From Saprospirales bacterium (GTDB taxonomy: Bacteria; Bacteroidota; Bacteroidia; Chitinophagales; Saprospiraceae): a DNA stretch of 11,974 bases. The stretch lies in the NCBI GenBank assembly GCA_024642645.1, contig JAHEAS010000040.1, positions 1 to 11,974 on the forward strand, read 5' to 3'. A program made the translations under genes and the position numbers. Under the pieces are notes generated by a model. The model ran no database searches. It had not been told where the DNA came from and saw nothing but the letters and a program-made list of their open reading frames with translations. Each line of letters starts with the position of its first letter. Positions within the stretch are counted from its first letter, which is position 1. Positions 6,727 through 11,974 of this stretch are shown here, piece after piece.

Positions 6727-7866
6727 ATGCTTGACTTGGGTAAATTTGGGATGAGTATTTTACAAAAGGCAATTTTTTTAAAATTGTTCAAACAAAACAC
6801 CATGTACCTTCTGCCCCTGACTCATGCAATTATCCTAGGCTTAAAAAATCCTTGCCGCCAACTATTTCCGTTGTCCAATTTTAGGTTAAGTTGTTTGTTG
6901 CTGTGCGCATTGTTTTGGCTTTTCCCACAGAATTTGTACAATGGTGATACCCCCTCATCAATCTCATCAACGCTTCCATCTTATTCCTTGGATGACGACC
7001 ACAAGATAAAATCAATTAAACCTCAGGTTGTCCTATCTGAACCTCCCGACAATTTACCTTCTAACAATCCTTGGGGAATTTCATTGCTGCTAACAGCTGG
7101 TGTATTGGCCATTGCATTCTTAGCCAAATACGTCAACGAGGTACTATCCAACCAACAAAAGAGCGACTCAAAAAAGGCTGAACTTCCTCAAAATCCAAAT
7201 CAATTGCGAAAACCAATTGCAAAAATCATCTCTCATATTGATACAGCCCTGGGCAAAGTAAAGGACTCCGACTCAGGAGGAACTACCGATAGCTTAATTG
7301 CAATCGAAAGTGAATGCATCCAGATTCTTAAATACCTAGAAGGACAAATTAACCCTAATTCTTTGAATGACAGCCGTATGGAAAAGACAAAAGCTCACCC
7401 CGATTCAGTGTTGAAATCCAATGAAATGAAAAATGAACTTATTGATAGTTCATCTTACCAAAATAATGATTTAAATGAAGTTGAGTCTAATAATCACGAC
7501 AACTTGTTGATACAAAGTGTGATGGAACAAATAAATCTAAACAAAGACAATACTGATTTCAATGTTGAAATATTGTGTAAAAAGGTAGGAATGAGCTATT
7601 CGCAGCTTCACCGAAAGGTGACATTAATATGTGGGAATACGCCAAATCACTTAATCAGAGATGCTAGGTTGCAAAAAGCAAAAGAATTATTGTTAGACCA
7701 TAATATTAACATTGCCGATGTGGCATTTTTAAGTGGATACAATGACCCATCCTATTTTTCAAGGATTTTTGCTAAAGAAAATAGAATGACTCCTTCTGAA
7801 TACAGGGAAGAAATCATTCGAAAAACTTCTTCAAATGGTGTGGCAAAACTAGCCACAAGTCACTAA
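6727..7866 (+). CDS. Membrane-anchored AraC-family regulator, reduced hybrid two-component type
   Basis: A 379-residue protein with two hydrophobic segments (about 54-66 and 117-136) enclosing a loop of about 50 residues that should be periplasmic. About 22 residues after the second helix comes NQLRKPIAKII (158-168) and then a second helix (SLIAIESECIQILKYLEGQI). The pattern resembles a HisKA dimerisation domain (HE[LF]RTPL...), but the His position is Asn158. There is no ATPase domain or receiver. Residues 262-362 are a complete AraC-type DNA-binding domain with two helix-turn-helices (VEILCKKVGMSYSQLHRKV and DVAFLSGYNDPSYFSRIF, then TPSEYREE), closest in style to the output domain of hybrid two-component systems. 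It probably regulates neighbouring genes in response to an envelope signal without phosphotransfer; this is inference. The start is uncertain: ATGs at 6727, 6751 and 6802 all keep both helices. Confidence 0.8.
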   Translation: MLDLGKFGMSILQKAIFLKLFKQNTMYLLPLTHAIILGLKNPCRQLFPLSNFRLSCLLLCALFWLFPQNLYNGDTPSSISSTLPSYSLDDDHKIKSIKPQVVLSEPPDNLPSNNPWGISLLLTAGVLAIAFLAKYVNEVLSNQQKSDSKKAELPQNPNQLRKPIAKIISHIDTALGKVKDSDSGGTTDSLIAIESECIQILKYLEGQINPNSLNDSRMEKTKAHPDSVLKSNEMKNELIDSSSYQNNDLNEVESNNHDNLLIQSVMEQINLNKDNTDFNVEILCKKVGMSYSQLHRKVTLICGNTPNHLIRDARLQKAKELLLDHNINIADVAFLSGYNDPSYFSRIFAKENRMTPSEYREEIIRKTSSNGVAKLATSH

Positions 7867-8189
7867 CAACCAATACCTTAAACTATTCTACTTTACAAAA
7901 ATAATGTCCTAAAATACATTTCAGCTATCAACTTTCCACAATATGGAAAGGTTAGATACTAAGGATGAAACATCCCATTCCATTTGCTTTACCTTTCCGG
8001 CTCAATACCATTGATTGCTGCACGCTAATTTATCTAATTCCTGTAAGTACGGTGGTATTGCAGCCCCCCCTCCCCTCCCCACCTTTCACTTTCATGTACT
8101 TAATGACGGAGATTACAACCTTGTCACATCAACATTCGGCACAATCAGGTCATCATATTTAGAGTTGCACTTCGCTTAATAAGATTTAA
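7867..8189. other. Non-coding gap with a C-rich tract (potential G-quadruplex)
   Basis: No supported gene. A 65-codon frame at 7965-8162 has no homology-like features and runs through a low-complexity C-tract. That tract (8064-8083) reads on the minus strand as G-runs of 4, 4 and 7 separated by single A residues, plus a flanking GG, enough for a four-tract quadruplex with one-base loops. It stands out in an otherwise AT-rich gap. Confidence 0.5.
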
Positions 8190-8365
8190 GACCGTGTTCG
8201 GAATTTGGGTTTCGAGTGAAAAATTGTTGATTTTTTGATGAGACCCCAAAGGGGTAAATGAGGCGGGAAATTGGGAGCATAGCCTAGCTACGTGACCAAT
8301 TTTTCAACGAAATATCATCAAAAAAGGAGCTGTTTTTCGCCGGAAGCTAAATTCCGAACACGGTC
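8190..8365. mobile_element. MITE-like element, 176 bp, long terminal inverted repeats, TAA target duplication
   Basis: AGACCGTGTTCGGAATTT (8189-8206) is the exact reverse complement of 8349-8366. The pairing continues to 8214/8341 with one mismatch and two wobbles (26 positions). Further in, 8231-8241 (TTTTTTGATGA) pairs perfectly with 8315-8325. The apex contains small hairpins: ACCCC-AAA-GGGGT at 8243-8255, and AAATTGG/CCAATTT at 8268-8274 and 8296-8302. TAA directly flanks both ends (8187-8189 and 8366-8368), consistent with a 3-bp target duplication of the TNA type made by part of the IS5 family. There is no transposase inside, so it would be non-autonomous and moved in trans. The family assignment is tentative. 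Confidence 0.7.
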
Positions 8366-8389
8366 TAAGTATTTGCTGAGTCGAAATTA

Positions 8390-8418
8390 TTTGGTTGACA
8401 AAGGCTTATTTAAGTTTG
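8390..8418 (+). promoter_or_regulatory. Possible Bacteroidota promoter (TTTG-N17-TAAGTTTG)
   Basis: TTTG at 8390-8393 is followed after 17 bases by TAAGTTTG (8411-8418), matching the -33 and -7 consensus with a slightly short spacer. It lies just outside the inverted-repeat element and points toward the gene at 8793, with an implied leader of about 370 bases. Confidence 0.35.
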
Positions 8419-8637
8419 ATTGCAAAAATCCGATGGCGCTTAGCATAATTACAGATTCAACAAACAGGCTATTCTTACTATTATTTAACCAATGGGCTAT
8501 AAAACTTCCAAAATATTGCTGGAGTATTGACATTTTTCAAAAATATTTAGGTCTTAACTCCCATACTTTATTATAGTTAAAATAAATATTAGTAGCCTAG
8601 GATTTTATTTGCAACAAACACTTTACCCAATTGGACA

Positions 8638-8693
8638 AATCAATCAATCAGCACATAAATCACTATAAATCAATCAAATACAACTACAAATCA
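8638..8693 (+). repeat. Clustered AATCA motifs
   Basis: Seven copies of AATCA occur in 56 bases, starting at 8638, 8642, 8646, 8658, 8668, 8672 and 8689; three are immediately overlapping, and some share an ATAAATCA context. They lie about 100-155 bases upstream of the gene at 8793. They could be binding sites for a regulator or simply low-complexity AT-rich DNA. Confidence 0.35.
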
Positions 8694-8792
8694 TTTTTGA
8701 AGATTAATCCTACAAGAACAAAAAACACTTCCATTAACTTTAAGACATCAAATAACTCTAACAATATTCATTAACCATAAATACCCGTACCA

Positions 8793-9215
8793 ATGAAAAC
8801 TTCTATCCATTTTTTGATTTCCATTCTCATTCTTTCTTTATATGTGCAAGGATGGTCGCAAGACAAACCTGCACTATGTCTCACAACTTCATTGAACGCA
8901 AAAGAGGCGTCTCAAGTTATTTTTGAACCTACTGGCGAATTAGAAATATCTTTCTGGAATGATGATATTATTCAGTTGACCGTTGAAATATATAATACCG
9001 ATATTCGCAGAGAACAACTTAAGGGCTTGGTGCCGTTAGGAATCTTCAGGTCAAAAACGATACTAGAAAACAATTGTCTCATATTAACAATGCCTGGAGT
9101 TGAAAAAGAAACGATATTCAACGGAAATAACATCGTCTGGAATATCCGATATTTCTTAAAAATACCACACTCAATAAAAGTAGTAAGAAAAAGTGCTGGC
9201 TTTGTTGCTCAGTAA
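8793..9215 (+). CDS. Small exported protein, unknown function
   Basis: A 140-residue protein with a clear signal peptide (hydrophobic core at residues 7-18, probable cleavage before Q23 in GWS-QDK). The mature part is predicted mostly beta: FEPTGELEISFWNDD, a central TDIRREQLKGL segment, then ILTMPGV and IRYFLKIPHSIKV. The rhythm of a G-x-x-x-I-x-x-W strand followed by ILTMP and a closing KIPxxIKV is reminiscent of the start of Bacteroidota DUF4097/GIN-type beta-solenoid proteins, but the protein ends where such domains would continue, so this is a weak resemblance. The single mature Cys (LCLTT) is not in a lipobox. It is the first of five consecutive small exported-protein genes. Confidence 0.7.
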   Translation: MKTSIHFLISILILSLYVQGWSQDKPALCLTTSLNAKEASQVIFEPTGELEISFWNDDIIQLTVEIYNTDIRREQLKGLVPLGIFRSKTILENNCLILTMPGVEKETIFNGNNIVWNIRYFLKIPHSIKVVRKSAGFVAQ

Positions 9216-9310
9216 ATCCACCTTTATCGGGTCGCCATTTAAAAACTATGTATTCGTAGCACTTATAACTAAGCCTATTAATGCAATTTTATCACTCAAA
9301 AATTACCATC

Positions 9311-9763
9311 ATGAAAACGAATTTAATTTTCTTAAAGAGTATTTTACTATTGTGTGCCATTTTATTCTTGTCCTGTGAGGACACAATCGAAGAGTTTTAC
9401 GATATAAACCCAGACACACCGCAACAAGTTGAGCCTTTTGCCGAATCGGGAATTTCAAGTAGCACCGAGCTTCCAATTAAAACACCATTGTTAAAACCAT
9501 TCTTTTACGGTATTGACAAAAGCAGTTGCACCCAACAAGGTTATACGCTCAAGGTACTAATTTATAAGCCTTACAATTATCAATATTCATGGATAATTGA
9601 TGACCAACCAGCTGGAAATGGCATACAAGTCCATTGCACTACTGGACTTAAAGTGTATTTGACAGTAACAAGATATTCAGACAACATGTCTATTTCAAAA
9701 TACTTGGAACTTCCTCCATCAAACCATGAAGGCGTCTCTACGGAACTGGAAACTGTTAACTAA
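9311..9763 (+). CDS. Small lipoprotein, possibly surface-exposed, Ig/PKD-like fold
   Basis: A 150-residue protein. ATG 9311 is preferred over the in-frame ATG at 9281 because it starts a textbook lipoprotein signal (MKTNLIFLKSILLLCAILFLSC, with lipobox LFLSC and lipidated Cys22). The residues after Cys are acidic (EDTIEE), similar to Bacteroidota lipoprotein surface-export signals, so surface exposure is plausible. Residues about 23-65 are a Pro/Glu/Ser-rich tether. Residues about 70-145 look like a single Ig/PKD-like beta-sandwich (YTLKVLIY...YQYSWIIDDQPAG...VYLTVTRYS). I recognise no specific family. The upstream gene ends 95 bases before and the Lys-rich barrel gene begins 40 bases after, so co-expression with the latter is possible. 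Confidence 0.75.
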   Translation: MKTNLIFLKSILLLCAILFLSCEDTIEEFYDINPDTPQQVEPFAESGISSSTELPIKTPLLKPFFYGIDKSSCTQQGYTLKVLIYKPYNYQYSWIIDDQPAGNGIQVHCTTGLKVYLTVTRYSDNMSISKYLELPPSNHEGVSTELETVN

Positions 9764-9803
9764 TCTAAAAACCTTTCAATAACCTAATTAAAAATGATTC
9801 CAA

Positions 9804-10571
9804 ATGAAAGCAAATCTTTTCACCTTCGCAATTGTGGTTCTGGTAGCCATCTTCTCACTGGAGCCATCTGTGGCAAATGCCAAAAATCTCCAAAATTTTG
9901 TCAAAAATGAAAAATTAGACACTGGTGGTCCCGGCAAAAAAGCCAAAAAGAAAGCTAAAAGGGTAAAGAAGTCAAAGCACAAGAAATTAAAAAGAAAATT
10001 TTGCACGTATTGTCCTCCAACTAGGGGATTCGACAAAGGGCAGGTTGATGCAAGTTTCGGCGCTGGTCTCCTACCTACTTATCTTATGGACAAGGCCACT
10101 GTGATTCTTCCACCGCTAAGCGTCGGCGTAGATTACCGTATGAGCGAAAAATTCAGCCTTGGGATTGCCGCTGGCCATTCAATTTCTGAATCTCAGCCTA
10201 TTAATACACCTGAAGGCATACTTGCCACGTGGACTAACAAACACTACAATTTTGGCTTAAAGCCAGGTGTTCACTTCACAGTGAAAGAAAATTGGGATAT
10301 TTATGGTGGGTTCCAGGTTGGTCTCAATTACTCAAAATTGAACGGGAAAACCGACTTCAGACAAGTCAGTGTGAAGGAAATTGAAAGCCACCTGGGAATC
10401 CATGAAAACACCTACTCCCCTTCTTTCTTTGGCTATACAGGTGTTCGATATGTCGTATCACCTAAATGGACCATCAATACTGAAATAGGGTTTGGTGTCT
10501 CTTTGCTCAATATCGGCTGTACTTATCTCCTAAATAAAGGAGAAGAGAAAACTGAAATTTTGAAATTATAA
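9804..10571 (+). CDS. Outer-membrane beta-barrel-like protein with a Lys-rich N-terminal segment
   Basis: A 255-residue protein. The signal peptide spans residues 1-26 (cleavage after VANA). Residues 45-65 are extremely basic: 15 of 21 are Lys or Arg, plus one His (encoded by 9936-9998). A Cys pair (C67-T-Y-C70) follows. From about residue 78 onward the sequence alternates polar and hydrophobic residues in strand-length blocks (VDASFGAGLL, SVGVDYRM, FSLGIAAGH, YNFGLKPGVHF, WDIYGGFQVGLNYS, FFGYTGVRYVV, INTEIGFGVSLLNI), typical of small 8-stranded outer-membrane barrels. The Lys-rich segment would sit at the barrel's N-terminus, in the periplasm or at the surface, where it could bind LPS phosphates, nucleic acid or peptidoglycan; this is speculation. 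It ends without the usual terminal aromatic residue (EILKL), which lowers certainty about a true barrel. Confidence 0.7.
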   Translation: MKANLFTFAIVVLVAIFSLEPSVANAKNLQNFVKNEKLDTGGPGKKAKKKAKRVKKSKHKKLKRKFCTYCPPTRGFDKGQVDASFGAGLLPTYLMDKATVILPPLSVGVDYRMSEKFSLGIAAGHSISESQPINTPEGILATWTNKHYNFGLKPGVHFTVKENWDIYGGFQVGLNYSKLNGKTDFRQVSVKEIESHLGIHENTYSPSFFGYTGVRYVVSPKWTINTEIGFGVSLLNIGCTYLLNKGEEKTEILKL

Positions 10572-10590
10572 GTTCACTCCTTACTTGTAG

Positions 10591-10690
10591 CGGGTAATTG
10601 TTTATTGTTGAAAGTAGATTCATTGAAAAAAAAAACTCATGGCATTGAATTTAATTCAACTGAACCATTACCCGAATTTTTTTCTTTTCC
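10591..10690 (+). terminator. Terminator-like inverted repeat with T-tract
   Basis: CGGGTAAT (10591-10598) pairs exactly with ATTACCCG (10667-10674), immediately followed by AA and a run of seven T, then CTTTT. The loop is long, but it contains further pairing (GTTGAA with TTCAAC, and the self-complementary TTGAATTTAATTCAA). It starts 20 bases after the barrel gene and probably ends that transcript. Confidence 0.45.
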
Positions 10691-10828
10691 TATTGTGGTC
10701 ATTAATACTCAAAAGCCTTTGTTTGTATCATAAACAAGGCATTAAAAGCTATCAAAGTTGCTTTCCACTTTGAATTGTCCATATGGATTTAACACAGAAG
10801 CCAGTCATTAAATAAACAATTTTAAATA

Positions 10829-11263
10829 ATGAGAACAATTAACAAACCTTATACTCAGCTTACCTTTACAACAATTTTGCTAGCAATTGCAACAATGGCA
10901 TTTGCACAAAACCAAGTTACTTGGAAAGGTGGAACCCCTGGTACACCACAAGAATGGAATTGCCCAAAAAACTGGAGCAATTATAAAGTGCCAGATGCTT
11001 TTTCAGATGTTATCATTCCTGATATTTCTACCACTTCATTAGCCAATCCCATTATCCAAAACGGGATGTTTGAAGTAAACTCCATCATGCTGCTTTCAAA
11101 CGCAACCTTAACCGTGGAAGCAGACGCTCATCTTGTTGTTTACAACATCCTAAATGGCTTTGGAAAGGAAACTGGACTCATATTGAGAGGGACTATCCAA
11201 ATTATGGACAATTCAAATGAATCAGTATCGAAAAAGTCCCTTGCAGTACATTCTAGAAATTAA
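10829..11263 (+). CDS. Short secreted protein resembling the N-terminal head of T9SS surface proteins
   Basis: A 144-residue protein with a signal peptide (cleavage after MAFA, before Q27). The mature start, VTWKGG...EWNCPKNWSNYKVPDAFSDVIIPD, followed by NPIIQ, FEVNSIMLLSNATLTVEADAHLVVY, closely follows the head found at the N-terminus of large Bacteroidota surface proteins (TW-x-G...W-x-x-x-x-NW...VPxxxxDVxIP...L-T-V). In those, hundreds of residues and a T9SS sorting domain follow. Here the protein stops after one head module and has no sorting domain, so it is either a free-standing version or a truncated gene. I see no continuation of the frame in the 98 bases downstream. The gene is preceded by a 257-base gap holding a terminator-like repeat, so it is probably transcribed on its own. 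Confidence 0.72.
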   Translation: MRTINKPYTQLTFTTILLAIATMAFAQNQVTWKGGTPGTPQEWNCPKNWSNYKVPDAFSDVIIPDISTTSLANPIIQNGMFEVNSIMLLSNATLTVEADAHLVVYNILNGFGKETGLILRGTIQIMDNSNESVSKKSLAVHSRN

Positions 11264-11361
11264 AGTTGAAATAAGGGAGGGGGCAACAGGAGTGTATCAA
11301 ATAGAAATAGCAAAGCATTTTTCTATCAACAAATCATAATGTTCACTAAACCTAACAATCA

Positions 11362-11751
11362 ATGAAAATACATATCACTTTCATAGCAATAATATTGACT
11401 ATTTCCACAGCTTGCCAAGAGGCATTTAATGTATCATTGCCGGATACAAATGAGCAGGCTATTATGGAAGAAGATTTGCAAAAACAACTAAATCCAAATG
11501 CCCAACTATCTTTTCGGACGAACAGTGTAGAATATTCAACTGAATGCCAATTACCTGCATGTAATCTCATTATTGAAGAACAATATAGCATACTTTTGGC
11601 CAAAGCCAATTCGGAATGCCTTCCACAAACTCAATGTGTTGAATGCTGCATGAACAATTGGATAGCAAATGCAGTACTATACGTTGAGCCTACAGCACTT
11701 CGGTGCAAAAGTGCTCAGCTTAGCAGTAATACTCATTTTGAATCATTTTAA
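11362..11751 (+). CDS. Small Cys-rich lipoprotein, unknown function
   Basis: A 129-residue protein with a lipoprotein signal (hydrophobic core IAIILTIS, lipobox STAC, lipidated Cys18). The mature part has seven further Cys, at residues 62, 67, 86, 92, 95, 96 and 115, spaced C-x4-C, then C-x5-C-x2-CC, then C. This suggests a disulfide-stabilised or metal-binding small domain. An acidic, Gln-rich tether (about 19-48) precedes it. I recognise no family. It is the last plus-strand gene and is followed 65 bases later by a strong hairpin, then the convergent fabH end. The annotation as a real gene rests on the signal peptide and patterned Cys residues. Confidence 0.7.
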   Translation: MKIHITFIAIILTISTACQEAFNVSLPDTNEQAIMEEDLQKQLNPNAQLSFRTNSVEYSTECQLPACNLIIEEQYSILLAKANSECLPQTQCVECCMNNWIANAVLYVEPTALRCKSAQLSSNTHFESF

Positions 11752-11816
11752 AATAACTTCTTGGTTTAACACCCCGGTAAGCCTTTCTGCATTAGAGTTA
11801 GGTTCTCAGCCTAAGG

Positions 11817-11853
11817 ACATCGGAAGCATTTATTCGCTTCCGATGTTTCTTTT
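11817..11853 (+). terminator. Intrinsic terminator between convergent genes
   Basis: ACATCGGAAGC (11817-11827) and GCTTCCGATGT (11836-11846) form a perfect 11-bp stem with an 8-base loop, followed by TTCTTTT on the plus strand. This should end plus-strand transcripts from 11362-11751. It lies 8 bases beyond the fabH stop, so it may also form at the fabH mRNA end, although the T-tract on that strand is poor. Confidence 0.8.
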
Positions 11854-11854
11854 A

Positions 11855-11974
11855 TTACCACCTTATAAGTGATGCCCCCCAAGTAAACCCACTGCCAAAC
11901 GCCGCTATGCAAATCAGGTCACCTTTCGTAACTTTCCCAGCTTCCCAAGCCTCGCAAAGCGCGATTGGAATAGT
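11855..11974 (-). CDS. fabH: 3-oxoacyl-[ACP] synthase III, C-terminal fragment (rest outside window)
   Basis: The last 39 codons on the minus strand read TIPIALCEAWEAGKVTKGDL, then ICIAAFGSGFTWGASLIRW and a TAA stop. This is the hallmark end of FabH: the TIPIAL-type helix just after the catalytic Asn, the E-A-G-K-[IV]-x-K-G-D strand pair, and the G-x-G-[FL]-T-W-G-A-x-L-[IV]-R-W terminus. FabH condenses acetyl-CoA (or branched acyl-CoA primers) with malonyl-ACP to start fatty acid synthesis in the cytoplasm. The catalytic Cys, His and Asn all lie outside the window. Many Bacteroidota carry more than one FabH-like protein, so which paralogue this is cannot be told. Its composition is GC-rich like the left edge of the window, suggesting core chromosome. 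Confidence 0.88.
   Translation of the reverse strand, partial: TIPIALCEAWEAGKVTKGDLICIAAFGSGFTWGASLIRW

Larger units (their letters stand above)
8366..8792. other. AT-rich non-coding leader region
   Basis: No supported gene. A frame at 8292-8576 begins inside the inverted-repeat element and has no recognisable protein features. The region holds a possible promoter (8390-8418) and a stretch with repeated AATCA (8638-8693). It probably serves as upstream region for the exported-protein gene at 8793. Confidence 0.5.

Noticed and set aside
7965..8162. 65-codon frame
   Set aside because: It runs through a homopolymer C-tract, has no signal or domain pattern and no promoter or conserved start context.
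8190..8365. Interpretation of the inverted repeat as a plain transcription terminator or CRISPR-type repeat
   Set aside because: The terminal pairing, 73-base apex and flanking TAA duplication fit a transposable element better, and there are no repeated spacer units.
8292..8576. 94-codon frame
   Set aside because: Its first 25 codons lie inside the inverted-repeat element and the remainder has no recognisable features; it is best explained by chance.
9193..9378. 61-codon frame between two exported-protein genes
   Set aside because: It overlaps the end of one supported gene and the start of the other in a different frame, without its own features.
9788..10036. 82-codon minus-strand frame, Phe/Leu-rich
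   Set aside because: The hydrophobic Phe/Leu composition is the mirror of the Lys-rich (AAA/AAG) coding segment on the plus strand.
11669..11872. 67-codon plus-strand frame at the right end
   Set aside because: It crosses the terminator hairpin and overlaps both the Cys-rich lipoprotein and the fabH end.

Overview
The window reads as chromosome of a Bacteroidota bacterium, most likely a Saprospiria/Chitinophagia-type gliding or filamentous relative (the lineage is inferred). The evidence is two proteins ending in type IX secretion system (T9SS) type A sorting domains, SprB-like Cys-rich repeats, an ECF sigma factor followed by a membrane-anchored barrel protein, lipoproteins, an AraC-type regulator built like a hybrid two-component protein, and TAnnTTTG promoter boxes instead of Shine-Dalgarno/-10 signals.

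Layout. Bases 2-1738 hold the C-terminal 578 residues of a large T9SS-secreted repeat protein that starts outside the window. A palindrome separates it from a tight gene set at 1815-4964: an ECF sigma factor, a protein with a cytoplasmic head, one membrane helix and a C-terminal porin-like beta-barrel (candidate anti-sigma/sensor), and a lipoprotein with a PKD-like domain and a single SprB-like repeat resembling those of the upstream secreted protein. A stem-loop and a second, smaller T9SS cargo (5085-6017) follow. These genes may form one signalling and surface-protein module, with the sigma factor controlling T9SS cargo; this is inference from gene order and shared repeats.

Bases 6018-6726 are AT-rich and non-coding. 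At 6727-7866 is a membrane AraC-family regulator that looks like a reduced hybrid two-component system: two membrane helices, a HisKA-like helical pair whose phospho-acceptor His position appears to be Asn, no ATPase or receiver, and an intact C-terminal DNA-binding domain. The next 0.9 kb has no convincing gene. It contains a potential G-quadruplex, a 176-bp MITE-like element with long terminal inverted repeats and a TAA target duplication, a possible promoter, and an AATCA-rich stretch.

Bases 8793-11751 encode five small exported proteins in a row, none of which I can assign to a defined function: a signal-peptide protein, a lipoprotein, a Lys-rich beta-barrel protein, a short secreted protein resembling the N-terminal head of T9SS proteins, and a Cys-rich lipoprotein. 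The window closes with a strong hairpin and the convergent 3' end of fabH on the minus strand. Base composition falls from GC-rich at the left edge to AT-rich through the middle and recovers in fabH, suggesting a stretch of accessory DNA before core chromosome resumes.
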